Shown one piece after another: positions 5,086 through 11,058 of a stretch of 11,957 nucleotides of DNA. The notes below the pieces were generated by a model. The model was not told where the DNA came from, searched no databases, and saw only the letters and a list, made by a program, of their open reading frames with translations. The DNA comes from UBA2022 sp964621555 (GTDB lineage: Bacteria; Patescibacteriota; Dojkabacteria; SC72): the NCBI GenBank assembly GCA_964621555.1, contig CAZUOO010000023.1, forward strand, positions 1 through 11,957, read 5' to 3'. Positions within the stretch are counted from its first letter, which is position 1, and the number at the start of each line of letters is the position of its first letter. The translations under genes were made by a program, and so were the position numbers.

Positions 5086-7744
5086 TAGGTGGATTGGAAG
5101 GTGTTGGTGTAGGTGCCACAAATGGTTCAACATTTGCAGGTGGGCTCTCACTATTCTCCTGATATGCCTGAGCTGGTTCACTGCTTACAAGTGGTGTTGG
5201 GATTGGTTGTGCAAATGGAGCAGGGGAGACTGGTGGTTGAACTACGCTTGGTGTAGGAGTATTTTCCATTGTTTGAACAGGCGTTTCCATCACTGGGCTC
5301 GATTGTATAGGCTGTGAAGGTACAGGTTCGGCCATAGGTTGTGATACAACTGGTTGTACAGGTGATGGTGCTACTTGAACAGGCTCTTCATATCTTGGAG
5401 TGTCTACATTTCCAACTATTGGAGGTTGTTGACTTCTATCTCTCTTTCTCTTAAATGCGAGAAGTACTAGTACAAATATTAGAGATATTACCAAACCTAT
5501 TGCACTTATAATTGCAACTAGAACAGTATTTCCACTTACCTTAATTCCAAGGTCTGATAATTTTTCTTCGATTGATTGTGTATTTATAATTGGGGTTTTA
5601 TCTTCACCTGCTTCTATCTTACTTTTTGCAATGCTTATGAGTGGTGTAATTACTTCTGATGCCTCAGGATATAGTTCTATAACTTTCTCGAGATCCTTAA
5701 TTGCATATTTGTAGTATGCCTTTTCAAGATTATTTATTCCACTATTGAGGTATTTCGTTATCTCTCCCTCTGAAACTGTTATACCTTGATCGGCTAACAT
5801 TTTATTTACCTCCTCAATCGATACACCAATATTATAGTTGCCCCCTGCTTGTCCCATTCCATATGTTGCAACAGCGACAACCTCACCATTTGAGTTTAGT
5901 ATTGGTCCTCCGCTATTACCATGTGAGATTGCAGCGTCGATCTGTACCATATTGAACTCACCTGTGGTACTTGGTTTTACTGCACTTATGGTACCTTTTG
6001 TAATGGTTGGGATTTGAGAAGCATTTGTGGCAAAGAAGGAAGAGTTGTCTGCAATTCCAGGGAATCCTAATACGTGAATGGACATTCCAGACGTTATGAG
6101 GTCGAGTGGAGAGAATTTAAGAGTTGGGTACTCTTTAGAGTCACTGTTAACTTTCAATATTGCCAGGTCAGGGGTTTTGATTCCTGCTTGTTGATTGTTT
6201 TTGGCTGCGTTGTAGTCAATCATGAATAGCGAGTCTACTTGTGAATCAATCAGCGTTGTAGAGAGCAGGGAAGCCTCGTTTATAGGGAGGAAAGTTTGAC
6301 GGTCTATATTGAATGGGGTGTCTGTTTCAACGTAATTAGAATATGAAGGGGTTATTGTAATTAATCCCTTATCATTTAATTCTAAGAAAGATGAGAGTAC
6401 TACAAGCATTAGGTCTTGATTGGAGAGTGTTCTCGCATCAATTCCCATTTCTGTACTTAAAACATAGGCTATGTCTACTGCAAAGTCATTCCAAAATGCT
6501 GGATATTGTGTCCCAGTTATTAGTGGGATTATTAAGCCATCAATTGGGGAAGGTGATGCTACATGTCCATTAGTTACCAAATATCCATCACTGCTTACAA
6601 AGAATCCAGTTCCGAAGCCTCCTGAGCAACTCTCATACTTCTTATTTGGGGTTCTCATTAATCCAGATGTCTTAGAAACTTCTACATTCAAACAGGTTCT
6701 ATTNNNNNNNNNNNNNNNNNNNNNNNNNNNNNNNNNNNNNNNNNNNNNNNNNNNNNNNNNNNNNNNNNNNNNNNNNNNNNNNNNNNNNNNNNNNNNNNNN
6801 NNNACCGTCTCCTTTTTATCTACCTTTAAGTTTAGTTTACTATCCTTATATCTTTCTAAATCTCTGCTTGTATAAATGTCGTGGAATGACTCAAGCGTAT
6901 CGCTTTTGCCAAATACCGAATTCATGATAGATATACTTGTTATGGTAAACTTATTTTCTTCTTTGGTCTCATATTCGCTGCTTCTAAAATCAAGGTTCGC
7001 GGTGTATTCAGTGGTGCTATTAGCAATCCATTTCTTTCTATCATATGTAAGCTCTACACCACCCTTAGGTACAACAAGTTTGATATCACTGGATATATCA
7101 TCTGGGGACATATCTGCATTATTTATAATTTTTGCTACATCCGAGGATATTTCAGTTACTTTTGCTCCATCAGGGAAAACAATCGTTGCATAGATTGTTT
7201 TTTCTCCTTCTGTTTTATAGATATACAACGTGTTGTATATGCTTTTACTGCTATCTACGAATGACTCCTTAACGTATGAATATCTAACTCCCTTTAGTCC
7301 TTCAATTTCAACTTCCTCCTCAAGTTTTACATCGCTGTAGATGTATTCTAAAGTACTTTTGAAGGTATCAAGTGTAAAGCTTTCATCTGCTAATTTTAAG
7401 TTTGTGTAGATATCGGTATTGTATATACCTCTTTGACTTACAAATACTGATTCAACTCCCTCACTTATATAGTATTTGCTTGAGTCGTATGTGAGTAGTG
7501 AGTCAAGAAGAGGTGAGTAGTATTGTTGGTTCTCTCCTGATGTGGATTGGTATGTAAATTGCCCCGTTACTTTGTTTGCTGTTTCTGGATCGACGTTGGC
7601 AAGTACAATCGTTCCTTCTTTTTCCTTTCCGCTTATCTGGTCGTATACCCCTTTACCAATTATAGTGAAGAGTATTAGTGTATTTAGGAATGTGAGAATC
7701 ATGCCTGTAATTAGGAGCGATCGTATGTTGAATTTGGAGTCCAT
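5078..7744 (-). CDS. Large membrane-anchored trypsin-like serine protease (contains gap)
   Basis: About 888 residues if the 100-N gap (6704-6803, residues about 314-347) has its nominal size; the two flanks are in the same frame. There is one N-terminal TM (9-30), then an unrecognised external domain (about 40-313) rich in β strands. A chymotrypsin/HtrA-type domain follows, with the triad His394 (TNGHV), Asp526 (PDLAIL) and Ser611 (HGNSGGP), and a CSGGFGTGFFVS strand before the His. His and Asp are 132 residues apart, against about 30 in DegP, so a largely helical insert of some 100 residues lies between them. After the protease domain there is no PDZ domain but a TPR-like helical pair (about 664-711), a second TM (739-764), a KRKRDR stop-transfer and a tail of about 118 residues with roughly 30 prolines. 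The expected topology is N-in, protease outside, tail in the cytoplasm. A role in envelope protein quality control or surface-protein processing is inference. Confidence 0.85.
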   Translation of the reverse strand: MDSKFNIRSLLITGMILTFLNTLILFTIIGKGVYDQISGKEKEGTIVLANVDPETANKVTGQFTYQSTSGENQQYYSPLLDSLLTYDSSKYYISEGVESVFVSQRGIYNTDIYTNLKLADESFTLDTFKSTLEYIYSDVKLEEEVEIEGLKGVRYSYVKESFVDSSKSIYNTLYIYKTEGEKTIYATIVFPDGAKVTEISSDVAKIINNADMSPDDISSDIKLVVPKGGVELTYDRKKWIANSTTEYTANLDFRSSEYETKEENKFTITSISIMNSVFGKSDTLESFHDIYTSRDLERYKDSKLNLKVDKKETXXXXXXXXXXXXXXXXXXXXXXXXXXXXXXXXXXNRTCLNVEVSKTSGLMRTPNKKYESCSGGFGTGFFVSSDGYLVTNGHVASPSPIDGLIIPLITGTQYPAFWNDFAVDIAYVLSTEMGIDARTLSNQDLMLVVLSSFLELNDKGLITITPSYSNYVETDTPFNIDRQTFLPINEASLLSTTLIDSQVDSLFMIDYNAAKNNQQAGIKTPDLAILKVNSDSKEYPTLKFSPLDLITSGMSIHVLGFPGIADNSSFFATNASQIPTITKGTISAVKPSTTGEFNMVQIDAAISHGNSGGPILNSNGEVVAVATYGMGQAGGNYNIGVSIEEVNKMLADQGITVSEGEITKYLNSGINNLEKAYYKYAIKDLEKVIELYPEASEVITPLISIAKSKIEAGEDKTPIINTQSIEEKLSDLGIKVSGNTVLVAIISAIGLVISLIFVLVLLAFKRKRDRSQQPPIVGNVDTPRYEEPVQVAPSPVQPVVSQPMAEPVPSQPIQSSPVMETPVQTMENTPTPSVVQPPVSPAPFAQPIPTPLVSSEPAQAYQENSESPPANVEPFVAPTPTPSNPPIA
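6704..6803. other. Assembly gap of 100 N inside the protease gene
   Basis: Exactly 100 Ns, the customary placeholder for a gap of unknown length. The missing piece lies between the external N-terminal domain and the protease domain. The frame is kept across the placeholder, which has a one-in-three chance of occurring without meaning, so the true protein length is uncertain. Confidence 0.95.
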
Positions 7745-7884
7745 TTATTTGCAATACAAACTTAGTTATTTCATATTACATGTGTTATGGTTTGGTTTGC
7801 AATAGGGGAGGGAGAGAGGGTAGATATAAAGAAGATTTGGAGGGGTATATTAGTATATTAGAGTAATCGGCAAGCTTGATTAGT
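7745..7884. other. 140-base spacer with purine-rich tract and 8-bp tandem repeat
   Basis: This is the longest non-coding stretch in the window. It holds the putative protease promoter and a purine-rich plus-strand tract (about 7803-7845, GGGGAGGGAGAGAGGG and onward). It also has two head-to-tail copies of TATATTAG (7846-7853 and 7854-7861) and an 8-bp palindrome CAAGCTTG (7871-7878 region). I see no terminator hairpin with a T run and no open frame worth calling. Confidence 0.5.
7773..7802 (-). promoter_or_regulatory. Possible promoter of the protease gene
   Basis: On the minus strand TTGCAA (7797-7802) is 18 bases from TAATAT (7773-7778). Initiation near 7766 would give a leader of about 20 bases before the ATG at 7744. 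A second TTGCAA lies just ahead of the ATG (7749-7754 region), so the hexamer occurs twice in this spacer. Matches are 4 of 6 for each box. Confidence 0.35.
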
Positions 7885-7960
7885 TGGAGCGAGAGACGGG
7901 ACTCGAACCCGCAACATTCTCCTTGGGAAGGAGACATTCTACCAATTGAATTACTCTCGC
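7885..7960 (-). tRNA. tRNA-Gly (CCC)
   Basis: The acceptor stem GCGAGAG pairs perfectly with CTCTCGC. The D arm is TAATTCAATTGGTAGAAT. The anticodon stem TCTCC/GGAGA holds the loop TTCCCAA with anticodon CCC. The T arm contains GGGTTCGAGTCCC. The discriminator is U (7888), the bacterial glycine identity base, followed by an encoded CCA (7885-7887). It begins 11 bases after the methyltransferase stop codon. Confidence 0.95.
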
Positions 7961-7970
7961 AAATTAAGTG

Positions 7971-7999
7971 ATTATATCTTTTGAAATAGTACATTACAA
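7971..7999 (-). promoter_or_regulatory. Likely promoter of tRNA-Gly inside the methyltransferase gene end
   Basis: On the minus strand TTGTAA (7994-7999) is 17 bases from a perfect TATAAT (7971-7976). Initiation near 7964 would be almost at the tRNA 5' end (7960). The boxes overlap the last codons and the stop of the methyltransferase gene. The -35 hexamer lies inside the left arm of the inverted repeat at 7992-8016. Confidence 0.55.
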
Positions 8000-8688
8000 T
8001 ATACTCTATTGTAATGCCCTTTATATGCTCTAGTTGTAGATACAATCTCTTTATATGAAATTAGTTTTAGAGGCTTGAAAATATTAATAAGTTCATCCTT
8101 TGAGAAAACCTTCTCCGTTATAATATCGCTATCCACGCTAAAGCGGTATGAGTTATTCTCTGGCCCAGGGTATCTCTTAATCAATTCCTGTGAAGACTCA
8201 CTGCTTGCATTAATAGTGAAGAGAAGGTAGTATCCTCCACTTTTCATAACCCGGATAGATTCGGATATAAGATTTTCTCTTGCTTCTTTAGTGAGAGAAT
8301 GGAGAGTCATCATGTCTATTACGAGATCTGCAGAATTATCTTCAGCATTTATTCCCTGAAGTGCGTCTTTTGAGTATAGTTTTATATTCTTACCCAGACC
8401 TTTCTCATCAATTATTGAGTTTGCCTGGCCTATTGCCTCTGTTGATATATCAAACCCAATTACATTTTTAAAACCTTTTTCGGCCAGGTATATAGAGTTC
8501 CTAGCATTACCACAACCAATATCTATAGCCAGATCCTTGGTAATATCTGGATAATCGTCGAGGAAAAATCTTAATGAGGTTGATGGGTTGTATGTATTTG
8601 AAGAAGGAAGCCCTTTTCTAGATCTATACTCATTCTCCCATACCTGTTTTCTATATTCGGAGCTATCTAAATCTATACTTCTTTCCAT
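7972..8688 (-). CDS. Class I SAM-dependent methyltransferase
   Basis: 238 residues with a Rossmann-type methyltransferase core. Motif I is LAIDIGCGNARNS (53-65), the ribose-binding acid is Asp80 in VIGFDIS, the adenine-side acid is Asp108 in YSKDAL, and the motif IV-like strand is DLVIDMMTLH (121-130). A post-motif helix and the strand SGGYYLLFTI (150-159) follow. The pattern resembles the TehB/UbiE-like group of small-molecule methyltransferases, but the substrate cannot be read from the sequence. It overlaps the end of the upstream Tim44-like gene by 16 bases (8673-8688), which implies translational coupling. A weak purine run (GAGAAG) precedes the ATG. The last 15 codons also carry a perfect inverted repeat and the promoter of tRNA-Gly, so this stretch is under overlapping constraints. 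Confidence 0.9.
   Translation of the reverse strand: MERSIDLDSSEYRKQVWENEYRSRKGLPSSNTYNPSTSLRFFLDDYPDITKDLAIDIGCGNARNSIYLAEKGFKNVIGFDISTEAIGQANSIIDEKGLGKNIKLYSKDALQGINAEDNSADLVIDMMTLHSLTKEARENLISESIRVMKSGGYYLLFTINASSESSQELIKRYPGPENNSYRFSVDSDIITEKVFSKDELINIFKPLKLISYKEIVSTTRAYKGHYNRVYCNVLFQKI
7992..8016. repeat. Perfect 10-bp inverted repeat, 5-base loop
   Basis: The arms CATTACAATA (7992-8001) and TATTGTAATG (8007-8016) are exact reverse complements around TACTC. The repeat is within the coding end of the methyltransferase gene (codons for HYNRVYCN) and covers the -35 box of the proposed tRNA-Gly promoter. It could be an operator or form an AT-rich hairpin in RNA. There is no T run right after it, so a classic terminator is unlikely. 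Confidence 0.7.
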
Positions 8689-9043
8689 TCGCTTCTCTGT
8701 ACTATTTCTGAAAGTACCCAGTCATGATCTCCATTTACTACGTTTGCATCACAATATTTACATTCTCCAGATACGGAAATTTTTATAGGAGCTCCACAGT
8801 TGGGGCACTTCCTATCAAATATCCCATCTTTAACTTTTGTTTTTAGGTTGGAGCGCCTTATGAATACCCAGTACTCTGTGAAAGGAGGTGATTGTGTTTT
8901 ATTACCCTCTATTACTTTCTCTGGGGAATCCTCATTGACCTTATAGTCCTTCATCGACGCTCTTATCTTGACCGCTATCTTATGATATTCCTCACCAATA
9001 TCAACTTTAACAATATTGGTTGATCCAACTACAATATTCTCCA
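8673..9043 (-). CDS. Tim44-like domain protein with zinc ribbon (5' end lost in gap)
   Basis: The frame is open from the gap edge: 29 codons precede the first ATG (8952-8954) and read as sensible protein (ENIVVGSTNIVKV and on), so the ATG is internal and the true start lies in or beyond the gap. The visible 122 residues match the C-terminal half of Tim44-like domains: a strand ending IRASMKDYKV, a basic VIEGN turn, then FTEYWVFIRR. After this comes a zinc ribbon with two CxxC pairs, CPNCG and CKYC, and a closing HDWVLSEIVQRSEW helix. In bacteria such domains occur in membrane-anchored proteins of unknown role; lipid binding has been proposed for the family. It overlaps the methyltransferase gene by 16 bases. 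It may be a separate gene, or the C-terminal part of one with the SPFH protein across the gap. Confidence 0.75.
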
Positions 9044-9143
9044 NNNNNNNNNNNNNNNNNNNNNNNNNNNNNNNNNNNNNNNNNNNNNNNNNNNNNNNNN
9101 NNNNNNNNNNNNNNNNNNNNNNNNNNNNNNNNNNNNNNNNNNN
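9044..9143. other. Assembly gap of 100 N between SPFH and Tim44-like genes
   Basis: Exactly 100 Ns, a placeholder length. The SPFH frame entering from the right and the Tim44-like frame leaving on the left differ. Each domain lacks far more sequence than 100 bases could supply, so the real gap is probably several hundred bases. Reading straight through gives an artificial short ending (WRIL) for the SPFH protein. Confidence 0.95.
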
Positions 9144-9784
9144 TTATTTATACCAATACCATATTCAGATACCTCTGAAGGTATAATTTCAAGTATTTTA
9201 GACTCAAATGATGATGCCTGTGAAGCTATTCCTAATATTTGTTGCTTATCGATTGATACATACTTAGAAACCATCTCTCTAAAGTCTTTTAGAAGAAGGT
9301 CTTTAATCCAATCCGTAATCTCTTCATTTGTCTGAAGATTTCTTGTACCCACAAGTGTGAGTATTAGTTTTTCAGGATTATTAACCGTCATTGCGTATTC
9401 CCCAAACACCCTAATTCCAACTGCAAGGTTGGTTTGTGGATCCATTACGTTGTCTATCATTCCACCAAAGGGTAGGTCTGTAAATTGTTTGGTTGAAACA
9501 AAGTATAGCTCTGACATTAGGAAGTTACCACCAGTGGCTTGATCTATAAGTCCACTGAGAAAGGGAATAGATGCTCCATCAAGTGTGTGTGTACCCGGTT
9601 GTAGTGTTCCAACTACCACACCTTTTTTAAAGAAGACTGCCAACTCATCTGCTTGTACAGTTAGTTGAGTGAGCATTCTGATATTCGTATCAGGCCATTT
9701 ATATACGATCATATTTTTTGATTCGTCTGGCCTTGCAATGAACTCTCTCTTTACTTCTTTCTTGAAGAAATCAAATATTCCCAT
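9144..9784 (-). CDS. SPFH/YdjI-type membrane-associated protein (3' end lost in gap)
   Basis: 213 residues are visible before the gap. The start MGIFDFFKK, the segment MIVYKWPDTNIRMLTQLTV (25-43) and FFKKGVVVGTLQPGTHTLDG (51-70) are the hallmarks of the SPFH group of Bacillus YdjI ('virion core protein-like' in older annotation). ELYFVSTKQF and IRVFGEYAMTV continue the fold. The family normally runs on for another 100 or more residues and often ends in zinc ribbons. In Bacillus, YdjI acts as an adaptor that brings the membrane-stress protein PspA (LiaH-like systems) to the membrane; that role is transferred here only by family. The ATG is 18 bases from the ytxH-like stop, in the same operon, without a Shine-Dalgarno. 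Confidence 0.88.
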
Positions 9785-9802
9785 GTCAGTATACTAGTTA
9801 AA

Positions 9803-10186
9803 TTATTTCTTAGTTGTTGCCTTTTCTGGGCTGAATGCGTTCTCAATCTTTCTCCAATCTCTTTTTAACTGAGTACCAATCTTTTTTGCTGCATCCATTG
9901 TTAAGTCTCGGTCCTTTTTCAACTCGTCTACAACCTCTGTTACAATCTCCAGATATTTCTTTTCGTCTAATTTCTTACCTGCGGCTTTTAATGCATCTAC
10001 CTTTTGCATTAGCATTGTTTTTGCGTCTTCAAAGTATGAGGTTGCGTCCTTTTTAACCTTCTCTGCTAATTTCATAATGTCATCCCTGGTCTCTTTTCCA
10101 GACTTAGGTGCGAGTAATACGCCTGCAACACCACCTGCGACTGCTCCTAAAAGTAGTCCCTTGAGAAAATTTGCTGTTTTTTCCAT
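9803..10186 (-). CDS. YtxH-like membrane-associated protein
   Basis: 127 residues from the ATG at 10184-10186. This start is preferred over the in-frame TTG two codons upstream because AAGG lies seven bases before it, the best Shine-Dalgarno in the window. A short glycine-rich hydrophobic segment (about residues 8-26, LKGLLLGAVAGGVAGVLLAP) is followed by KSGKETRDDI and a long amphipathic helix rich in Lys, Glu and Asp. That is the standard YtxH (DUF4235/GvpP-like) layout: one TM and a coiled-coil-like cytoplasmic arm. Bacillus YtxH belongs to the general-stress group, but its molecular role is not established. It is first in the proposed ytxH-SPFH-Tim44-methyltransferase operon and diverges from rnhB. 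Confidence 0.88.
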   Translation of the reverse strand: MEKTANFLKGLLLGAVAGGVAGVLLAPKSGKETRDDIMKLAEKVKKDATSYFEDAKTMLMQKVDALKAAGKKLDEKKYLEIVTEVVDELKKDRDLTMDAAKKIGTQLKRDWRKIENAFSPEKATTKK

Positions 10187-10213
10187 TTTCAAACCTTATT
10201 AATTTATCAATAC

Positions 10214-10243
10214 ATTGTACCCACACTTGTTATATAAAGTCCA
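10214..10243 (-). promoter_or_regulatory. Likely promoter of the ytxH-like operon
   Basis: On the minus strand TGGACT (10238-10243, 4 of 6) is 18 bases from TACAAT (10214-10219, 5 of 6). Initiation near 10207 leaves a leader of about 20 bases that contains AAGG seven bases before the ATG. This is the only transcription unit in the window with both a promoter and a conventional ribosome binding site. Confidence 0.42.
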
Positions 10244-10255
10244 GGATGGTTAAAT
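10227..10255 (+). promoter_or_regulatory. Possible promoter of rnhB
   Basis: TTGTTA (10227-10232) is 17 bases from TTAAAT (10250-10255), which is preceded by TGG as an extended -10 element. Initiation near 10262 would be only a few bases from the ATG at 10265, giving a nearly leaderless mRNA. It overlaps the divergent ytxH promoter. If the ATG at 10271 is used instead, the leader is about nine bases. Confidence 0.3.
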
Positions 10256-10264
10256 ATAGGCACT

Positions 10265-10903
10265 ATGATAATGCCTACAATTGAACTAGAAAAAAGACTT
10301 TGGAGTGAGGGTAATAAATACGTGATTGGTATTGATGAAGTGGGTAGAGGTCCTCTTGCAGGTCCTGTGGTTGCTGGTGCACTTCTCATTACTTCAGAAG
10401 ATCAGGTTGTTGATGGTGTTAGAGATAGTAAGAAATTGAGTGAGAAGAAGAGGTTGGAGCTTGATAGCAGTATTAGGAGTGTTTCAACAGCTTTTGGTGT
10501 AGGCATTGTTTCAAATGTAGAGATTGATACTTTGGGTATTACCAGAGCTGTTAATCTTGCTATGAAGTTAGCCCTTAGTGAATTATTGAGTTCTATTGGT
10601 GTACAGGCTGACATTCTCCTTATAGATGGAAAGGGTGTTAGGGATATTGAAGGTTATCGTTGTATTAAAATGGATAAGGGGGATCTAAACCATTACTCTA
10701 TAGCCGCCGCCTCAATTATAGCCAAAGTAGCTCGTGATAATTTGATGAAGGAGTTTTCAACTTCATTTCCACATTACGGTTTTGATAGGAATATGGGATA
10801 TGGGACTAAGGAGCACATCGATGCTATCAATCTCCATGGTATATGTGATATTCATAGAAAGAGTTTTGCACCAATATCGAAATTGGTTGTAAATATGAGA
10901 TAG
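10265..10903 (+). CDS. rnhB: Ribonuclease HII
   Basis: 212 residues, full family length. RNase HII cuts the RNA strand of RNA-DNA hybrids and removes single ribonucleotides from genomic DNA. The four metal-binding acids are present: Asp24 and Glu25 in GIDEVGRGP, Asp121 in LLIDGK and Asp158 in VARDNLM. The GRG loop (27-29) that reads the ribose 2'-OH and Tyr179 of NMGYGT, which senses the RNA-DNA junction, are also intact. DSKKLSEKKR (54-63) and AAASIIAKVARD (147-158) are typical. The start could be the ATG at 10265 or the one at 10271 two codons later; a weak AGG (10258-10260) fits the later one better. It ends with tandem TAG TAG. It is the first plus-strand gene, divergent from the ytxH operon. 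Confidence 0.98.
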   Translation: MIMPTIELEKRLWSEGNKYVIGIDEVGRGPLAGPVVAGALLITSEDQVVDGVRDSKKLSEKKRLELDSSIRSVSTAFGVGIVSNVEIDTLGITRAVNLAMKLALSELLSSIGVQADILLIDGKGVRDIEGYRCIKMDKGDLNHYSIAAASIIAKVARDNLMKEFSTSFPHYGFDRNMGYGTKEHIDAINLHGICDIHRKSFAPISKLVVNMR

Positions 10904-10916
10904 TAGGTTGTATAAT
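10887..10916 (+). promoter_or_regulatory. Likely promoter of tRNA-Lys
   Basis: A perfect TATAAT at 10911-10916 lies 18 bases after TTGTAA (10887-10892), the same -35 hexamer as at tRNA-Gly. Initiation near 10923 precedes the tRNA (10935) by about 12 bases. The -35 box is inside the last codons of rnhB. Confidence 0.5.
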
Positions 10917-10934
10917 GCAAAGATATATTATTGT

Positions 10935-11010
10935 GGGCCGTTAGCTCAGTTGGTAGAGCATCTGGCTTTTAACCAGTTGGTCCTGGGTTCGAATCCCAGA
11001 CGGCTCACCA
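10935..11010 (+). tRNA. tRNA-Lys (UUU)
   Basis: The acceptor stem GGGCCGT pairs with ACGGCTC with one G-U pair. The D arm is TAGCTCAGTTGGTAGAGC. The anticodon stem CTGG/CCAG encloses the loop with anticodon TTT (CTTTTAA). The T arm contains GGGTTCGAATCCC. The discriminator is A (11007), followed by an encoded CCA (11008-11010). Confidence 0.96.
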
Positions 11011-11058
11011 CTTTTCTTTCAATTAAAATTGTGTAGATTTAGTGCATAGCCCATCATT

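Noticed and set aside
6471..6875. A plus-strand frame spanning the first gap
   Set aside because: It is antisense to the protease gene and is only open because the Ns are read as sense codons.
4953..8015. Recurrent TTACAAT/ATTGTAA heptamers (4953, 5057, 7994, 8009) as a possible regulon motif
   Set aside because: In AT-rich DNA several copies of such a heptamer are expected by chance in 12 kb, and only the pair at 7992-8016 has a precise arrangement.
7785..8045. An 86-residue minus-strand open frame over the tRNA-Gly region
   Set aside because: It runs straight through a complete tRNA gene and the spacer, overlaps the methyltransferase end in another frame, and has no protein-like pattern.
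10207..10614. Minus-strand frames opposite rnhB
   Set aside because: They are shadows of the well-supported RNase HII gene and of the divergent promoter region.
11020..11031. CAATT-AA-AATTG inverted repeat between tRNA-Lys and the racemase gene
   Set aside because: Five-base AT-rich arms are too short to separate from background, and there is no T run that would make it a terminator.
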